NCBI RefSeq assembly: GCF_023242475.1
Contig: NZ_JALJFG010000032.1
Location: 1-64,000, forward strand
Source: Pseudomonas sp. MWU15-20650
GTDB lineage: Bacteria > Pseudomonadota > Gammaproteobacteria > Pseudomonadales > Pseudomonadaceae
Length of the DNA stretch: 64,000 nucleotides
Direction of reading: 5' to 3'
The first letter of the stretch is position 1, and every line of letters starts with the position of its first letter. This document shows positions 16,688 through 25,464 of this stretch, piece by piece. The notes under the pieces are model-generated. The model ran no database searches, was not told the origin of the DNA, and worked only from the letters and a program-made list of their open reading frames with translations. The translations under genes and the position numbers were made by a program.

Positions 16688-17299
16688 CTAGCGCAACGGC
16701 CCCACCACCTGCCGATACCGTTCCACCCCTTGCGGCGTCTGCCGCACCAGGATGAATTCCAACCCCAGCGGTTCTTCCTGGCGGTTGCCGCTCAACTGTC
16801 GCCAGCCTTTGTCCGTTTCCCACACGCGTACTTGCAGGTCACTTACCCCGCTCAATACCACTACGCCGTCCTTGGGGGCCGGCAACGGGAACCGGTCACG
16901 TGCGGGGGCGGCGGCGCGGTAGAGGTTGTCGCCCTTGAGCCACCAGCGCACTCGTAGCAGCCCATCCCCGGCCTCCGGGGCGCTGCGGATGATGTCCAGC
17001 CGGAACCCTTTGCTGTCGGAACTGCGCACGGTCACGGCGGCCAGCCCTTCAACGTTGGCGGCATCGTCTTGGGCGGCGGTGGGCGCGTTCAGTTCGACGC
17101 TGGCGCGCAGGCTGATGTCGCGCTGCAGCTGGTTCAACACCCGTAGCAGTGCTTCGGTCTGTTCAGTGCTGGCCTGCAGGTGCTGGTCGGCGCGGGTCAC
17201 GCTGTCGAGGCCGCGCCAGGCAATGAGGCTGACGATCGCCATCAGCATGATCGCCACCATCACTTCGATCAGGGTGAAGCCTTGCTGAGATGGCTTCAT
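16688..17299 (-). CDS. hxcW: type II secretion minor pseudopilin GspJ (HxcW)
   Basis: 203 residues. The class III leader is MKPSQQGFTLIEVMVAIML; PilD-type cleavage falls between Gly7 and Phe8, leaving Glu5 of the mature protein. The rest has the GspJ pattern (AWRGLDSVTRADQHL, LNQLQRDISLR, ...GLEFILVRQT). It belongs to the pseudopilus tip with HxcU, V and X. The start is the ATG overlapping the hxcU stop by 4 bp. No prepilin peptidase gene lies in the window, so PilD elsewhere is presumably shared. Confidence 0.9.
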   Translation of the reverse strand: MKPSQQGFTLIEVMVAIMLMAIVSLIAWRGLDSVTRADQHLQASTEQTEALLRVLNQLQRDISLRASVELNAPTAAQDDAANVEGLAAVTVRSSDSKGFRLDIIRSAPEAGDGLLRVRWWLKGDNLYRAAAPARDRFPLPAPKDGVVVLSGVSDLQVRVWETDKGWRQLSGNRQEEPLGLEFILVRQTPQGVERYRQVVGPLR

Positions 17300-17748
17300 G
17301 GCGGGCTCACCACGCGCATCAGGCCGGCAGTGTCGCGCTGCAGGCTGAGGCGGTGCTGGCCGTCGGAGAGCACCACGCGCAGGGGCGGGTTGATCCACTC
17401 GGCATTGAGTACCAGCACTTGCCTGGGCTCGATCAACACCTGCATCGGTGTGCTCTCCCACAGGCGTGGACGCAGTTGGCTGTCGCCTTTGAATGCGTCG
17501 ATACCCAGGCCGTCTTCGCTGCGCCGGTTGAAACGAAAGCCCTTGGCGTCGGTGCGCAGGGTGATGGGGCGACCGTCGGCGTGGGCTTCGGCCTGGGCCA
17601 CCTGCAGCAGTTGGCTCAGGCGCTCGGCGTCTTTGCGCAACAGGTGCAGCGGGTCGGGCTTGATGGTCAGGCTGATGGCGGCGCTGGCGATGCCGATGAT
17701 CACCAGCACCACCATCAACTCGATCAGGGTGAAACCGTGCTGTTTCAT
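17296..17748 (-). CDS. hxcU: type II secretion minor pseudopilin GspH (HxcU)
   Basis: 150 residues starting MKQHGFTLIELMVVLVIIG, with Gly/Phe cleavage after residue 5 and mature Glu5 intact. The C-terminal region (QAEAHADGRPITLRTDAKGF; WESTPMQVLIEPRQ) matches GspH. In the assembly GspH joins the tip complex to the GspG fibre. The gene is translationally coupled to hxcW (ATGA). It diverges from hxcP across 93 bp, so hxcU-hxcW may be transcribed from that gap. Confidence 0.9.
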   Translation of the reverse strand: MKQHGFTLIELMVVLVIIGIASAAISLTIKPDPLHLLRKDAERLSQLLQVAQAEAHADGRPITLRTDAKGFRFNRRSEDGLGIDAFKGDSQLRPRLWESTPMQVLIEPRQVLVLNAEWINPPLRVVLSDGQHRLSLQRDTAGLMRVVSPP

Positions 17749-17841
17749 CGAGTGGCCCCTTGAGCGTGGGTGAGGGGGTGAAATAAAAACGTATGAATGG
17801 GGCTGTAGGCTGGCCAGACGGACAAACAGGAGGTCCTGCCC

Positions 17842-18273
17842 ATGGCATTCGCCCATCGTTTTTCACCCGCCCATGGCGTGCAGCTCGTGGCCTTGCTGGC
17901 GGCATTGGCCGGCGTTGCGGTCTGGACGCCGCTGTTGCTCACGTCTGCCGAGTCCCACACGCCCCAAGCGACACCCCAGGCGTTGGCGGCGCGCAGTGAC
18001 AGCCCGGCGTTGCAGTGGTTTGCCAATACGCCGACAAACCTGCAGGTCAAAGTCTCGGGCGTGCTGGCCGGGGCGCGGGGGGCGGTGGCGATCCTCAGCC
18101 TCAATGACGGCCCGCCACGCAGCTTTTTGCTCGGCGAGCGTCTCGGCCCAGGTGTGCGCTTGACGGCTATCGGGGGCGAGGGTGTGGAGATCGAGCGCGC
18201 CGGCGAGAAGCAGCGGGTGCTCCTCGACACGTTGCCGGACGCGCCGCCGTTGCCGCTGCTCACTCGGCCATGA
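17842..18273 (+). CDS. hxcP: type II secretion inner-membrane protein GspC, short (HxcP)
   Basis: 143 residues. One N-terminal membrane anchor (VQLVALLAALAGVAVWTPLL, about 12-32) is followed by a periplasmic homology-region domain (LQVKVSGVLAGARGAVAILS; SFLLGERLGPGVRLTAIGG; GVEIERAGEKQRVLLD). The usual C-terminal PDZ or coiled-coil domain is absent. GspC links the inner-membrane platform to the secretin. AGGAGGT lies 7 nt before the ATG. It is the only plus-strand gene among hxcW, U and V, and its last 14 bp overlap the convergent hxcV. Confidence 0.85.
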   Translation: MAFAHRFSPAHGVQLVALLAALAGVAVWTPLLLTSAESHTPQATPQALAARSDSPALQWFANTPTNLQVKVSGVLAGARGAVAILSLNDGPPRSFLLGERLGPGVRLTAIGGEGVEIERAGEKQRVLLDTLPDAPPLPLLTRP

Positions 18274-18625
18274 CCTGGGTTTCCAGGCGCGCCAGGGGCG
18301 GGGCTTCGTGGCTGGCGTCGAGTACCTGCACGTAGACCTGAAACAGCCGGCCCTGGGCGTTGATGGTCTGCTCGCAGCGCAGTTTCAGCCGGCCCTGGTC
18401 GCAATCGAAGGTCTTTTTACCGCTGCTCGGATGCCCGTCCAGGCGCAACTCGGCCAGGCGGCTTTGCGCCGCCAGCAGCGCCATGGCTTTGTCGCGCAGC
18501 AGGCCATTGCTCTGGGTCATCAACCCGGCCACGCGCACGGCGGCGGCCATGGCCACGGCGATGATCGCCAGCGCCACCAGCACTTCGATCAGGGTAAAAC
18601 CTTGCTCCTTGCGACGGCGGTACAT
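18260..18625 (-). CDS. hxcV: type II secretion minor pseudopilin GspI (HxcV)
   Basis: 121 residues, with leader MYRRRKEQGFTLIEVLVAL cleaved between Gly9 and Phe10 and mature Glu5 retained. The family segment GLLRDKAMALLAAQSRLAEL and a Cys pair (TFDCDQGRLKLRCEQ) fit GspI. It nucleates the tip complex with GspJ and GspK. It diverges from hxcT across 147 bp, which must hold promoters for both halves of the hxc cluster, and converges on hxcP with a 14-bp overlap. Confidence 0.88.
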   Translation of the reverse strand: MYRRRKEQGFTLIEVLVALAIIAVAMAAAVRVAGLMTQSNGLLRDKAMALLAAQSRLAELRLDGHPSSGKKTFDCDQGRLKLRCEQTINAQGRLFQVYVQVLDASHEAPPLARLETQVMAE

Positions 18626-18772
18626 GGCGTTCTCAAAGCCTGGGCACAGGCCCGCAGACTAGCGTCGGCAGTTGACCGAATGGCGACGAAACCTCCCGAG
18701 GATTTTCAATACGACTGACATGTGTTCTTGCAACACTGCGCCACGAAATGCACCCAGCCAAGGAATGTCGAG

Positions 18773-19222
18773 ATGGATATCGCGCCCCTAACGTCCCCAG
18801 TGTCCGGCCCTCGCCGCCAACGTGGCTTCACCCTGATCGAGATCATGGTCGTGGTGGTCATCCTCGGGATCCTGGCCGCGATGGTGGTACCCAAAGTGCT
18901 CGACCGCCCGGACCAGGCGCGGGCCACGGCGGCCAAGCAGGACATTGCCGGGCTGATGCAGGCGCTGAAACTCTATCGCCTCGACCACGGCACCTACCCC
19001 AGCATGAACCAGGGGCTCAAAGTGCTGGTCGAGCGCCCGGCCGATGCGAAGAACAGCAATTGGCGCGCCTACCTGGAGCGCTTGCCCAATGACCCGTGGG
19101 GCAACCCTTACCATTACCTCAACCCGGGCGCCAATGGAGAGGTGGATGTGTTCTCCCTGGGCGCCGACGGCCAACCGGATGGCGACGGCGTGAATGCCGA
19201 CATCGGCTCCTGGCAGTTGTAA
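18773..19222 (+). CDS. hxcT: type II secretion major pseudopilin GspG (HxcT)
   Basis: 149 residues from the ATG at 18773; AAGGA lies 8 nt upstream, so longer in-frame starts are unlikely. The leader ends GPRRQRG/FTLIEIMVVVVILG with mature Glu5. The rest has GspG hallmarks: ARATAAKQDIAGLMQALKLY, YPSMNQGLKVLVERP, NDPWGNPYHYLNPG and acidic GADGQPDGDGVNADIGSW near the end, which includes the calcium-binding loop. It forms the pseudopilus fibre. First gene of the run hxcT to hxcS. Confidence 0.95.
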   Translation: MDIAPLTSPVSGPRRQRGFTLIEIMVVVVILGILAAMVVPKVLDRPDQARATAAKQDIAGLMQALKLYRLDHGTYPSMNQGLKVLVERPADAKNSNWRAYLERLPNDPWGNPYHYLNPGANGEVDVFSLGADGQPDGDGVNADIGSWQL

Positions 19223-19230
19223 GGCGCGTC

Positions 19231-20109
19231 ATGAAACGGTATTCGCCCGCAGCGGCGAAGCAGCGCGGCATGGCGATTATCAGTGCGTTGCTGATCGCTG
19301 CGGTGGTGGCGGTGATCGCCGGGGCCATGCTCACGCGCCAGACCGTGTTCACCCGTAGCCTGGAGGCGGAGCAAGCGCGTATCCAGGGGCAATGGCGGGT
19401 GGAGGGTGGGTTGGCGCGCAGCCGGCAGTTGCTGTGGGAGGCACGCCAAAAGGACGTGCTGACGCGCCTCGATCAGCCTTGGGCGCGTGCTCAGGGCGGG
19501 GCATTCGAAGGGCGGATTGAGGACGAGCAAGGCAAATTCAACCTGCGCAACCTCGTCAACCGTCAGCAACTGGATGACCAGCAGCTACAGAGTTTTGAAC
19601 GCCTGTGCCGCCTGATTGGGGTCGACCCGGCGGTGAGCCGGCGCATCAGCCAGCGGGTGATTGCCTCCTATGACCAACCTGAAAGGCCGGCTAAATACCC
19701 GATGCTGCGCAGCCTGGATGACTTGAGCGCGATCGAGGGGCTCGACCCGGTGGTGTTGCAGCGCATGCAGGCCTACATCAGCGTGTTGCCCGGCAACACC
19801 TGGGTCAATGGCAATACCGCACGCGCCGAAGTGCTCAGCGCGGTGGTGCCGCAACTCAGCCTGGCCCAGGCCCAGGCCCTGGTGAGCGAGCGGGATGGCG
19901 GGCACTGGTTTATCAACCGTGGGGATTTCGTCAACCGGCTGCGCATGCCCCAGTTGGCGGTGGACTCGGTGCAGGTGGGCATCACCAGTGAGTGGTTCCG
20001 CCTGCAAGGCCAGGCGCGGTACGAGCGGCGTCGGGTGACGATCTCGGCGCTGTTGCATCGGCCCGAAGACCGCCAGCCGCGCGTGATCTGGTCGCGGGTG
20101 GGGGCATGA
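19231..20109 (+). CDS. hxcX: type II secretion minor pseudopilin GspK (HxcX)
   Basis: 292 residues starting MKRYSPAAAKQRG, then MAIISALLIAAVVAVIAGAM. As is usual for GspK, the +5 glutamate of the pseudopilin helix is missing, which fits the tip position. Downstream lies a large alpha domain (FNLRNLVNRQQLDDQQLQSF; RISQRVIASYDQPE; LRSLDDLSAIEGLDP) and a C-terminal strand (WFRLQGQARYERRRVTISAL). The ATG is 8 nt after the hxcT stop; its stop overlaps hxcY (ATGA). Confidence 0.9.
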   Translation: MKRYSPAAAKQRGMAIISALLIAAVVAVIAGAMLTRQTVFTRSLEAEQARIQGQWRVEGGLARSRQLLWEARQKDVLTRLDQPWARAQGGAFEGRIEDEQGKFNLRNLVNRQQLDDQQLQSFERLCRLIGVDPAVSRRISQRVIASYDQPERPAKYPMLRSLDDLSAIEGLDPVVLQRMQAYISVLPGNTWVNGNTARAEVLSAVVPQLSLAQAQALVSERDGGHWFINRGDFVNRLRMPQLAVDSVQVGITSEWFRLQGQARYERRRVTISALLHRPEDRQPRVIWSRVGA

Positions 20110-21176
20110 AACGCTTGCGCATCGGCTTGCCGCCGCTGGATCAGTTGAACGCCGACAGCCCGGTGCATGTAGCCTGGCTGGAAGGTGGTGTGGTGGTGTC
20201 CCAAGGGTGTGAGAGCCTGGCCCGGTTGGGCAAGACCCGCCAGGCGCTGGATTGCTTTTTGCACCCCCGCGACAGCCTGCTGACCAGCCTGGAACTGCCC
20301 CCGTTACCCGCCGCAAAAACCGCTGCCGCCGTGGCCTGTGCGGCGCAGGCGCTGATCCTCGGCCCCGTGGAGCAGATGCAAGTGGCCCATGGCCCGCGCG
20401 AAAGCTGCGGGCGCGTGCAGGTGGCCTGGATACCCACGGCCGGGCTGGAACGGTTGGGGCAGGTCCTGGCGCAGCAACAGCTCAAGTTGCGCGGCCTTTA
20501 CCCGGCGCCTTATGCCTTGCCGGTGGGCGCTGCGGCGTTGGACGAAGGGTACTTGCTGACGCGCGACAGCCTGCAACAAGGGGCCGTGCATCCATTGGGG
20601 CTGCAGGCGCTCGATGTGCCGTTGGTGGCCGCGCCGCAACGCTGGAGCGGCGCCGTGCCCGCCTGGGGCTTGCATGGCCATCTCAGCCAACGGGCCAGTG
20701 GCGGGTGGGGCAGGGCGTTGGCCGGTGTTGCCCTGGCGACCGCGATCTGGACCCTCGGCCTCAACCTGTACGCCGCCCGCCAGGTGGACGAAGGGCAGCG
20801 GCTCAAGGCGTTGATGAGCCAGCAGGTGCGCCAGGCCTTTCCTGAACTGCCGGTGGTGCTCAACCCTTTGCAGCAGGCCCGTCAGCAATTGGCGGCCCGG
20901 CAGAACGATGCCGCCACTGACCCTGGGCAACGCTTCACCAGCCTGCTGCAACAGGTGGGCAGCAGCCTGCCCTTTATGGTGGGCAGTGTCGACCGCCTGA
21001 CGTTTGAGCAGGGCCGTTTGCACCTGGTGTTGCTCACCGACAGCCGCAGCCCGGTGGCCGAGGGCGATTGGCAGGCAGCGTTGGCCCAGGCGGGTTTTGC
21101 CGCCACGCACGATGACCAGGGCTGGAGCATCGGCCCGGCGCAGGCCGCCGCCGAGTCGGAGGCCATTGATGAATAA
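20106..21176 (+). CDS. hxcY: type II secretion inner-membrane protein GspL (HxcY)
   Basis: 356 residues. The first 200 form a cytoplasmic actin-like region, shorter and more divergent than in Xcp or Eps GspL (HVAWLEGGVVVSQGCESLAR; LLTSLELPPLP; YLLTRDSLQQGAVHP). One membrane segment (ALAGVALATAIWTLGLNLYA) comes next, then a periplasmic ferredoxin-like domain. GspL recruits the ATPase HxcR to the platform. It overlaps hxcX by 4 bp and hxcZ by 8 bp, consistent with tight co-translation. Confidence 0.88.
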   Translation: MKRLRIGLPPLDQLNADSPVHVAWLEGGVVVSQGCESLARLGKTRQALDCFLHPRDSLLTSLELPPLPAAKTAAAVACAAQALILGPVEQMQVAHGPRESCGRVQVAWIPTAGLERLGQVLAQQQLKLRGLYPAPYALPVGAAALDEGYLLTRDSLQQGAVHPLGLQALDVPLVAAPQRWSGAVPAWGLHGHLSQRASGGWGRALAGVALATAIWTLGLNLYAARQVDEGQRLKALMSQQVRQAFPELPVVLNPLQQARQQLAARQNDAATDPGQRFTSLLQQVGSSLPFMVGSVDRLTFEQGRLHLVLLTDSRSPVAEGDWQAALAQAGFAATHDDQGWSIGPAQAAAESEAIDE

Positions 21177-21681
21177 AGTCCAGCGTTTACGCAGCCAGGC
21201 CCAGGTGTTCTGGCGCGGCCTGGCCGTGCGCGAACAACGCCTGCTGAGCGGTGCCGGGCTGGTCTTGGCGAGCCTGCTGACGTGGCTGGTGCTGGTGCAG
21301 CCGGCGTTGAAGAAGATCGATTACTGGCAGGCCGAAACCCCCAAGTTGCGGGCCCAGGCCGAAGCTTTGCAGGTGCTGTTGCAAGGGGGCGCAGCCCCGC
21401 GCCCGGCCGACGAAACTGCGCTGCGTCAGGCCCTGGACGGTGCGGGCCTGCACGGTCATTACCAGTTGCAGGCGCTGGCCCCAGGCGGTTGGCGCCTGAC
21501 CTTCGACAGCGCACCGGCCGATGCGGTGGTGGACTGGCTGCTGGGCAATCCCCGTTCATTTTCCCTGGAGGTGTCCGAGGCGCACTTGCAACGCGCTGGC
21601 GATGCTGTCGACAACTCGGCCGGCACTGTGTCCGGGACCGTTCGCATGGATCAGGCGCTTGGCGCTAAGGAAGCTTCATGA
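21169..21681 (+). CDS. hxcZ: type II secretion inner-membrane protein GspM (HxcZ)
   Basis: 170 residues: a short cytoplasmic stretch (MNKVQRLRSQAQVFWRGLAV, REQRLLSGA), a single membrane helix (GLVLASLLTWLVLVQPAL) and a periplasmic ferredoxin-like domain (LTFDSAPADAVVDWLLGN; FSLEVSEAHLQRAG). REQRLL before the helix is a GspM signature. It pairs with HxcY. Its start lies within the hxcY 3' end and its stop overlaps the hxcQ ATG. Confidence 0.88.
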   Translation: MNKVQRLRSQAQVFWRGLAVREQRLLSGAGLVLASLLTWLVLVQPALKKIDYWQAETPKLRAQAEALQVLLQGGAAPRPADETALRQALDGAGLHGHYQLQALAPGGWRLTFDSAPADAVVDWLLGNPRSFSLEVSEAHLQRAGDAVDNSAGTVSGTVRMDQALGAKEAS

Positions 21682-23990
21682 AGTGGTCAGTCTCCCATTC
21701 CGCGCCGTTTCGCAAGGTTGCGCCGCTGCTGTTGCTGGCCCTGAGCGCGTGCAGTCACACCCCATCAACCAAGCCGTTGCTGGTGGACAGTGAACTCGGC
21801 CAGCCCCTGGCCGACACCCGCCGCAGTGGCGATAGCGCGCTGGACCGCCAGCGTGAACCTGCGCCGGCGCCTCGTGTGCAACACCCGGTGACCAACAGCG
21901 CCCGCGGCCATGCCCCGGCCGTGGTCAAGGCCCGCAACCCGCTGGGCGACCAGCCGGTGCAACTGAACTTTGTGGACGCCGATATCCAGGCGGTTGTGCG
22001 CGCCTTGTCCCGCGCCACCGGCCAGCAGTTTCTGGTCGACCCGCGAGTGAAGGGCAACTTGACCCTGGTCAGCGAAGGCCAGGTACCGGCGCACCAAGCC
22101 TACGACATGCTACTGGCGGCGTTGCGCATGCAAGGCTTCAGCGTGGTCGACGTGGGCGGCGTGGCCCAGGTGGTCCCGGAAGCCGATGCCAAGCTGCTCG
22201 GCGGGCCGATCTACAGTGCGGGCAGCAGCGGCATGCAAACCCGTACCTTCCGGTTGCAATACGAAAACGCGGTGAACCTGATCCCGGTGCTGCGCCCCAT
22301 CGTGTCGCCGAACAACCCGATCAATGCCTACCCTGGCAACAACAGTATCGTCATCACCGACTACGCCGAAAACCTCGCGCGGGTGGCGCAGATCATCAAC
22401 GGCATCGACACCCCCAGCGCCATCGACACCGACGTGGTGAAGGTGCAAAACGGGATCGCCGTCGACATCGCCGCGATGGTCGCCGAACTGCTGGACACCC
22501 AAGGCGCCGACCAGACCCAGAAGATCAACGTGGTGGGCGACCCGCGCTCCAACTCGATCATTATTCGTTCCGGTAGCCCCGAGCGTACGGAGCTGGCGCG
22601 CAACCTGATCTACAAGCTCGACAACGCCCAGAGTAACCCCAGCAATATGCACGTGGTGTACCTGCGCAATGCCCAGGCGGGCAAGTTGGCCCAGTCCCTG
22701 CGCGGCTTGCTGACCGGCGAGAGCGAGTCTGGCGGCAGCGACGAAGCCCGTGGCAAGCTCAGTTCGATGGGTGCCACTCCCCAGAGCACGTCGGGCAGCG
22801 CAGCGCAAAACAGCAGTGGCACGCCCACCGGCAGCGGCATGCAACCGAGCTACAGCCAGGACAAGCCAACCCCCGGCAGCACCGCCGGCGATCAGAGCAC
22901 CGCGTTCAGTGCCGGCGGGGTGACGATCCAGGCCGACGCCACCACCAACACCTTGCTGATCTCTGCGCCCGACCCGCTGTACCGCAACCTGCGCGAAGTC
23001 ATCGACATGCTCGACCAGCGTCGCGCCCAAGTGGTGATCGAAAGCCTGATCGTCGAAGTCGGTGAAGATGACGCCAGTGAGTTCGGCGTGCAGTGGCAGG
23101 CCGGCAACCTCGGTGGCAAGGGCGGTTTTGGTGGCGTCAACCTGGGCGGCAGCGGGCTCAATGGCACGCCGGGCGCCAAGACCAGCATCGACGTGTTGCC
23201 CAAGGGCCTGAATATTGGCTTGGTCAATGGCTCGGTGGATATCCCGGGCATCGGCAAGGTGCTCGACCTCAAGGTGCTGGCACGCGCCTTGAAGAGCAAG
23301 GGCGGCAGCAATGTGTTGTCCACGCCTAACCTGCTGACCCTGGACAACGAATCCGCGAGCATTTTTGTCGGGCAGACCATTCCGTTCGTCACCGGCAGCT
23401 ATGTGACCGGAGGGGGCGGCACCAGCAACAACCCGTTCCAGACCGTGCAGCGTGAAGAAGTCGGGCTCAAGCTCAACGTGCGCCCGCAGATCTCCGAGGG
23501 CGGCACGGTGAAGCTGGATATTTACCAGGAGGTCAGCAGCGTTGACGAGCGAGCCTCGGTGGACGCCGGGACAGTGACAAAAAAGCGTGCAATCGATACC
23601 AGCATTCTGCTGGATGACGGGCAGATCATGGTGCTGGGTGGGTTGCTGCAAGACGGCTATAGCCAGAGCAATGACGGGGTGCCGTGGCTGGCGGATATTC
23701 CAGGGTTGGGGGCGTTGTTTCGCAGCGAGAAGCGCAGCGTGACCAAAACCAACCTGATGGTGTTTTTGCGGCCCTACATCATTCGCGACAGTGGGGCGGG
23801 GCGCAGTATTACCCTCAATCGCTATGAGTTCATGCGCCGGGCCCAGGGTGGGTTGCAGCCGGAACACAGTTGGGCGATGCCGGATATGCAGGCGCCGCAG
23901 TTGCCTTCGGTGGAGAAGGCGATTCCTGAGAGCGGGCAGGGGCCGCGGGCGGTGATTCGAGCGGTGCCGGTTTCGCAGGTGCGGCCGTGA
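21678..23990 (+). CDS. hxcQ: type II liposecretin GspD (HxcQ)
   Basis: 770 residues. The export signal ends in a lipobox LSAC with Cys25 (LLLLALSACSH), so it is a lipoprotein. P. aeruginosa HxcQ is a self-piloting liposecretin and this supports the Hxc identity. N0 starts near VQLNFVDADIQAVVRALSRA. N1-N3 repeats follow (TRTFRLQYENAVNLIPVLRP; MHVVYLRNAQAGKLAQSLRG) with a Ser/Gly-rich insert inside N3 (about 348-410). The secretin core includes GLKLNVRPQISEGGTVKLDI and VPWLADIPGLGALFRSEK. It forms the outer-membrane exit pore. Confidence 0.95.
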   Translation: MKWSVSHSAPFRKVAPLLLLALSACSHTPSTKPLLVDSELGQPLADTRRSGDSALDRQREPAPAPRVQHPVTNSARGHAPAVVKARNPLGDQPVQLNFVDADIQAVVRALSRATGQQFLVDPRVKGNLTLVSEGQVPAHQAYDMLLAALRMQGFSVVDVGGVAQVVPEADAKLLGGPIYSAGSSGMQTRTFRLQYENAVNLIPVLRPIVSPNNPINAYPGNNSIVITDYAENLARVAQIINGIDTPSAIDTDVVKVQNGIAVDIAAMVAELLDTQGADQTQKINVVGDPRSNSIIIRSGSPERTELARNLIYKLDNAQSNPSNMHVVYLRNAQAGKLAQSLRGLLTGESESGGSDEARGKLSSMGATPQSTSGSAAQNSSGTPTGSGMQPSYSQDKPTPGSTAGDQSTAFSAGGVTIQADATTNTLLISAPDPLYRNLREVIDMLDQRRAQVVIESLIVEVGEDDASEFGVQWQAGNLGGKGGFGGVNLGGSGLNGTPGAKTSIDVLPKGLNIGLVNGSVDIPGIGKVLDLKVLARALKSKGGSNVLSTPNLLTLDNESASIFVGQTIPFVTGSYVTGGGGTSNNPFQTVQREEVGLKLNVRPQISEGGTVKLDIYQEVSSVDERASVDAGTVTKKRAIDTSILLDDGQIMVLGGLLQDGYSQSNDGVPWLADIPGLGALFRSEKRSVTKTNLMVFLRPYIIRDSGAGRSITLNRYEFMRRAQGGLQPEHSWAMPDMQAPQLPSVEKAIPESGQGPRAVIRAVPVSQVRP

Positions 23991-24000
23991 GCACACTCAG

Positions 24001-24030
24001 CCTGAACGATGGAGATCAAACCGTGTGTAG
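24001..24030 (+). repeat. remnant of REPIN spacer between hxcQ and hxcR
   Basis: CCTGAACGATGGAGATCAAA followed by CCGTGTG nearly matches the spacer/REP junction of the 12.6-13.3 kb array (CCTGAATAATGGAGATCAAA, then CTGTGGG). ATGGAGATCAAAC is identical. It fills the 55-bp gap between hxcQ and hxcR, the only gap in the hxcT-S run long enough to hold one. Confidence 0.6.
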
Positions 24031-24045
24031 CCGGCAGGGGGGTGT

Positions 24046-25464
24046 ATGAGTTTGCTTCCCTACGTCTGGGCCAAATCCCAGCGCATCCTCCTGCGTCCCG
24101 GCGAGGAGGGCCTGTTGTTGACGGTGTGCCCTTCAACCCCCGGCTGGTCGATCAGCGAGGTACAGCGCCAGTTCGGCCAGAGCCCCATTGAACACGTGCG
24201 CGACGACGAGCTCGACGGCCTGCTCACCAGTGCCTATGCCGACACCGGCAGTGCCGCCGCCGTGGTCGGCGCCGCTGAAAACGAGGTGGACCTGGACCGC
24301 CTGATGCAAGACATGCCCGAGATCACCGACCTGCTCGACACCCAGGACGGTGCCCCGGTGATTCGCATGATCAACGCCTTGCTCACCCAGGCCGCGCGGG
24401 ATGAGGCCAGCGATATCCATATCGAACCCTACGAAACCCATTCCGTGGTGCGCTACCGCGTCGACGGCACCCTGCGTGATGTGGTCTCGCCGCGCAAGGC
24501 ACTGCATGGTGCGCTGGTGTCGCGGATCAAGATCATGGCCCAGCTCGACATCGCCGAAAAACGCTTGCCCCAGGATGGCCGCATTGCCCTGCGCGTGGCC
24601 GGGCGGCCGATTGATATTCGGGTGTCGACAGTGCCCACCGGGCATGGCGAGCGCGTGGTGATGCGCTTGCTCGACAAGCAGGCCGGGCGTTTGCAGTTGG
24701 AAACCTTAGGCATGGAGCCGCAACTGCTGGCGCGCCTCGACACGCTGATTCGCCAGCCCCACGGCATCGTATTGGTCACGGGCCCGACGGGCAGCGGCAA
24801 GACCACCAGCCTGTACGCCGCGCTGGCGCGGCTGGATGCGAGCACCAGCAATATCCTCACCGTGGAAGACCCGGTGGAATACGACCTGCCGGGCATCAGC
24901 CAGATCCAGGTCAACGCCAAGATCGACATGACCTTCGGCTTGGCCTTGCGCGCGATTCTGCGCCAGGACCCGGACATCATCATGATCGGTGAAATCCGCG
25001 ACCTGGAGACCGCGCAAATCGCCGTGCAAGCCTCGCTCACCGGCCACTTGGTGCTCGCCACCTTGCACACCAATGACGCGGTGTCGGCGGTCAACCGCTT
25101 GGTCGACATGGGCGTGGAGCCGTTCCTGTTGGCGTCGTCCCTGTTGGGCGTTCTGGCCCAACGTCTGGTGCGGCGCCTGTGCCCCCATTGCAAGCAGCAA
25201 GATCCGGCCGCGCCCGGTACCTGGCGCCCGGTGGGGTGTGCGCAGTGCAACCAGATCGGCTACAGCGGGCGTACCGGTATCCATGAATTGTTCTGTGTCG
25301 ATGACGACGTGCGCAGCCTGATCCACCAGGGGGCCGGGGAGCAGGATCTGCGCTTGGCCGCGCGCCGAGCCGGGATGTTCAGTATGCGTGAAGACGGTGA
25401 GCGCTGGGTCCGCAGCGGCGCCACCGCCCCCGAAGAAATCCTGCGTGTGACACGGGACGCCTGA
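24046..25464 (+). CDS. hxcR: type II secretion ATPase GspE (HxcR)
   Basis: 472 residues. Walker A is GPTGSGKT (246-253), the Asp box is LTVEDPVEYDLPGISQIQVN (271-290), Walker B is IIMIGEIRD (311-319), and the His box is LTGHLVLATLHTND (331-344). A tetracysteine zinc site follows (CPHC 379-382 and CAQC 398-401), as in GspE/PilB. The N1E domain is short. The hexamer powers pseudopilus growth through HxcY. The ATG has a weak upstream purine stretch; its stop overlaps hxcS (TGATG). Confidence 0.95.
   Translation: MSLLPYVWAKSQRILLRPGEEGLLLTVCPSTPGWSISEVQRQFGQSPIEHVRDDELDGLLTSAYADTGSAAAVVGAAENEVDLDRLMQDMPEITDLLDTQDGAPVIRMINALLTQAARDEASDIHIEPYETHSVVRYRVDGTLRDVVSPRKALHGALVSRIKIMAQLDIAEKRLPQDGRIALRVAGRPIDIRVSTVPTGHGERVVMRLLDKQAGRLQLETLGMEPQLLARLDTLIRQPHGIVLVTGPTGSGKTTSLYAALARLDASTSNILTVEDPVEYDLPGISQIQVNAKIDMTFGLALRAILRQDPDIIMIGEIRDLETAQIAVQASLTGHLVLATLHTNDAVSAVNRLVDMGVEPFLLASSLLGVLAQRLVRRLCPHCKQQDPAAPGTWRPVGCAQCNQIGYSGRTGIHELFCVDDDVRSLIHQGAGEQDLRLAARRAGMFSMREDGERWVRSGATAPEEILRVTRDA

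Noticed and set aside
22110..23996. 628-codon minus-strand frame opposite hxcQ
   Set aside because: Shadow of the secretin gene; composition is His/Ala/Gly-rich nonsense without motifs.
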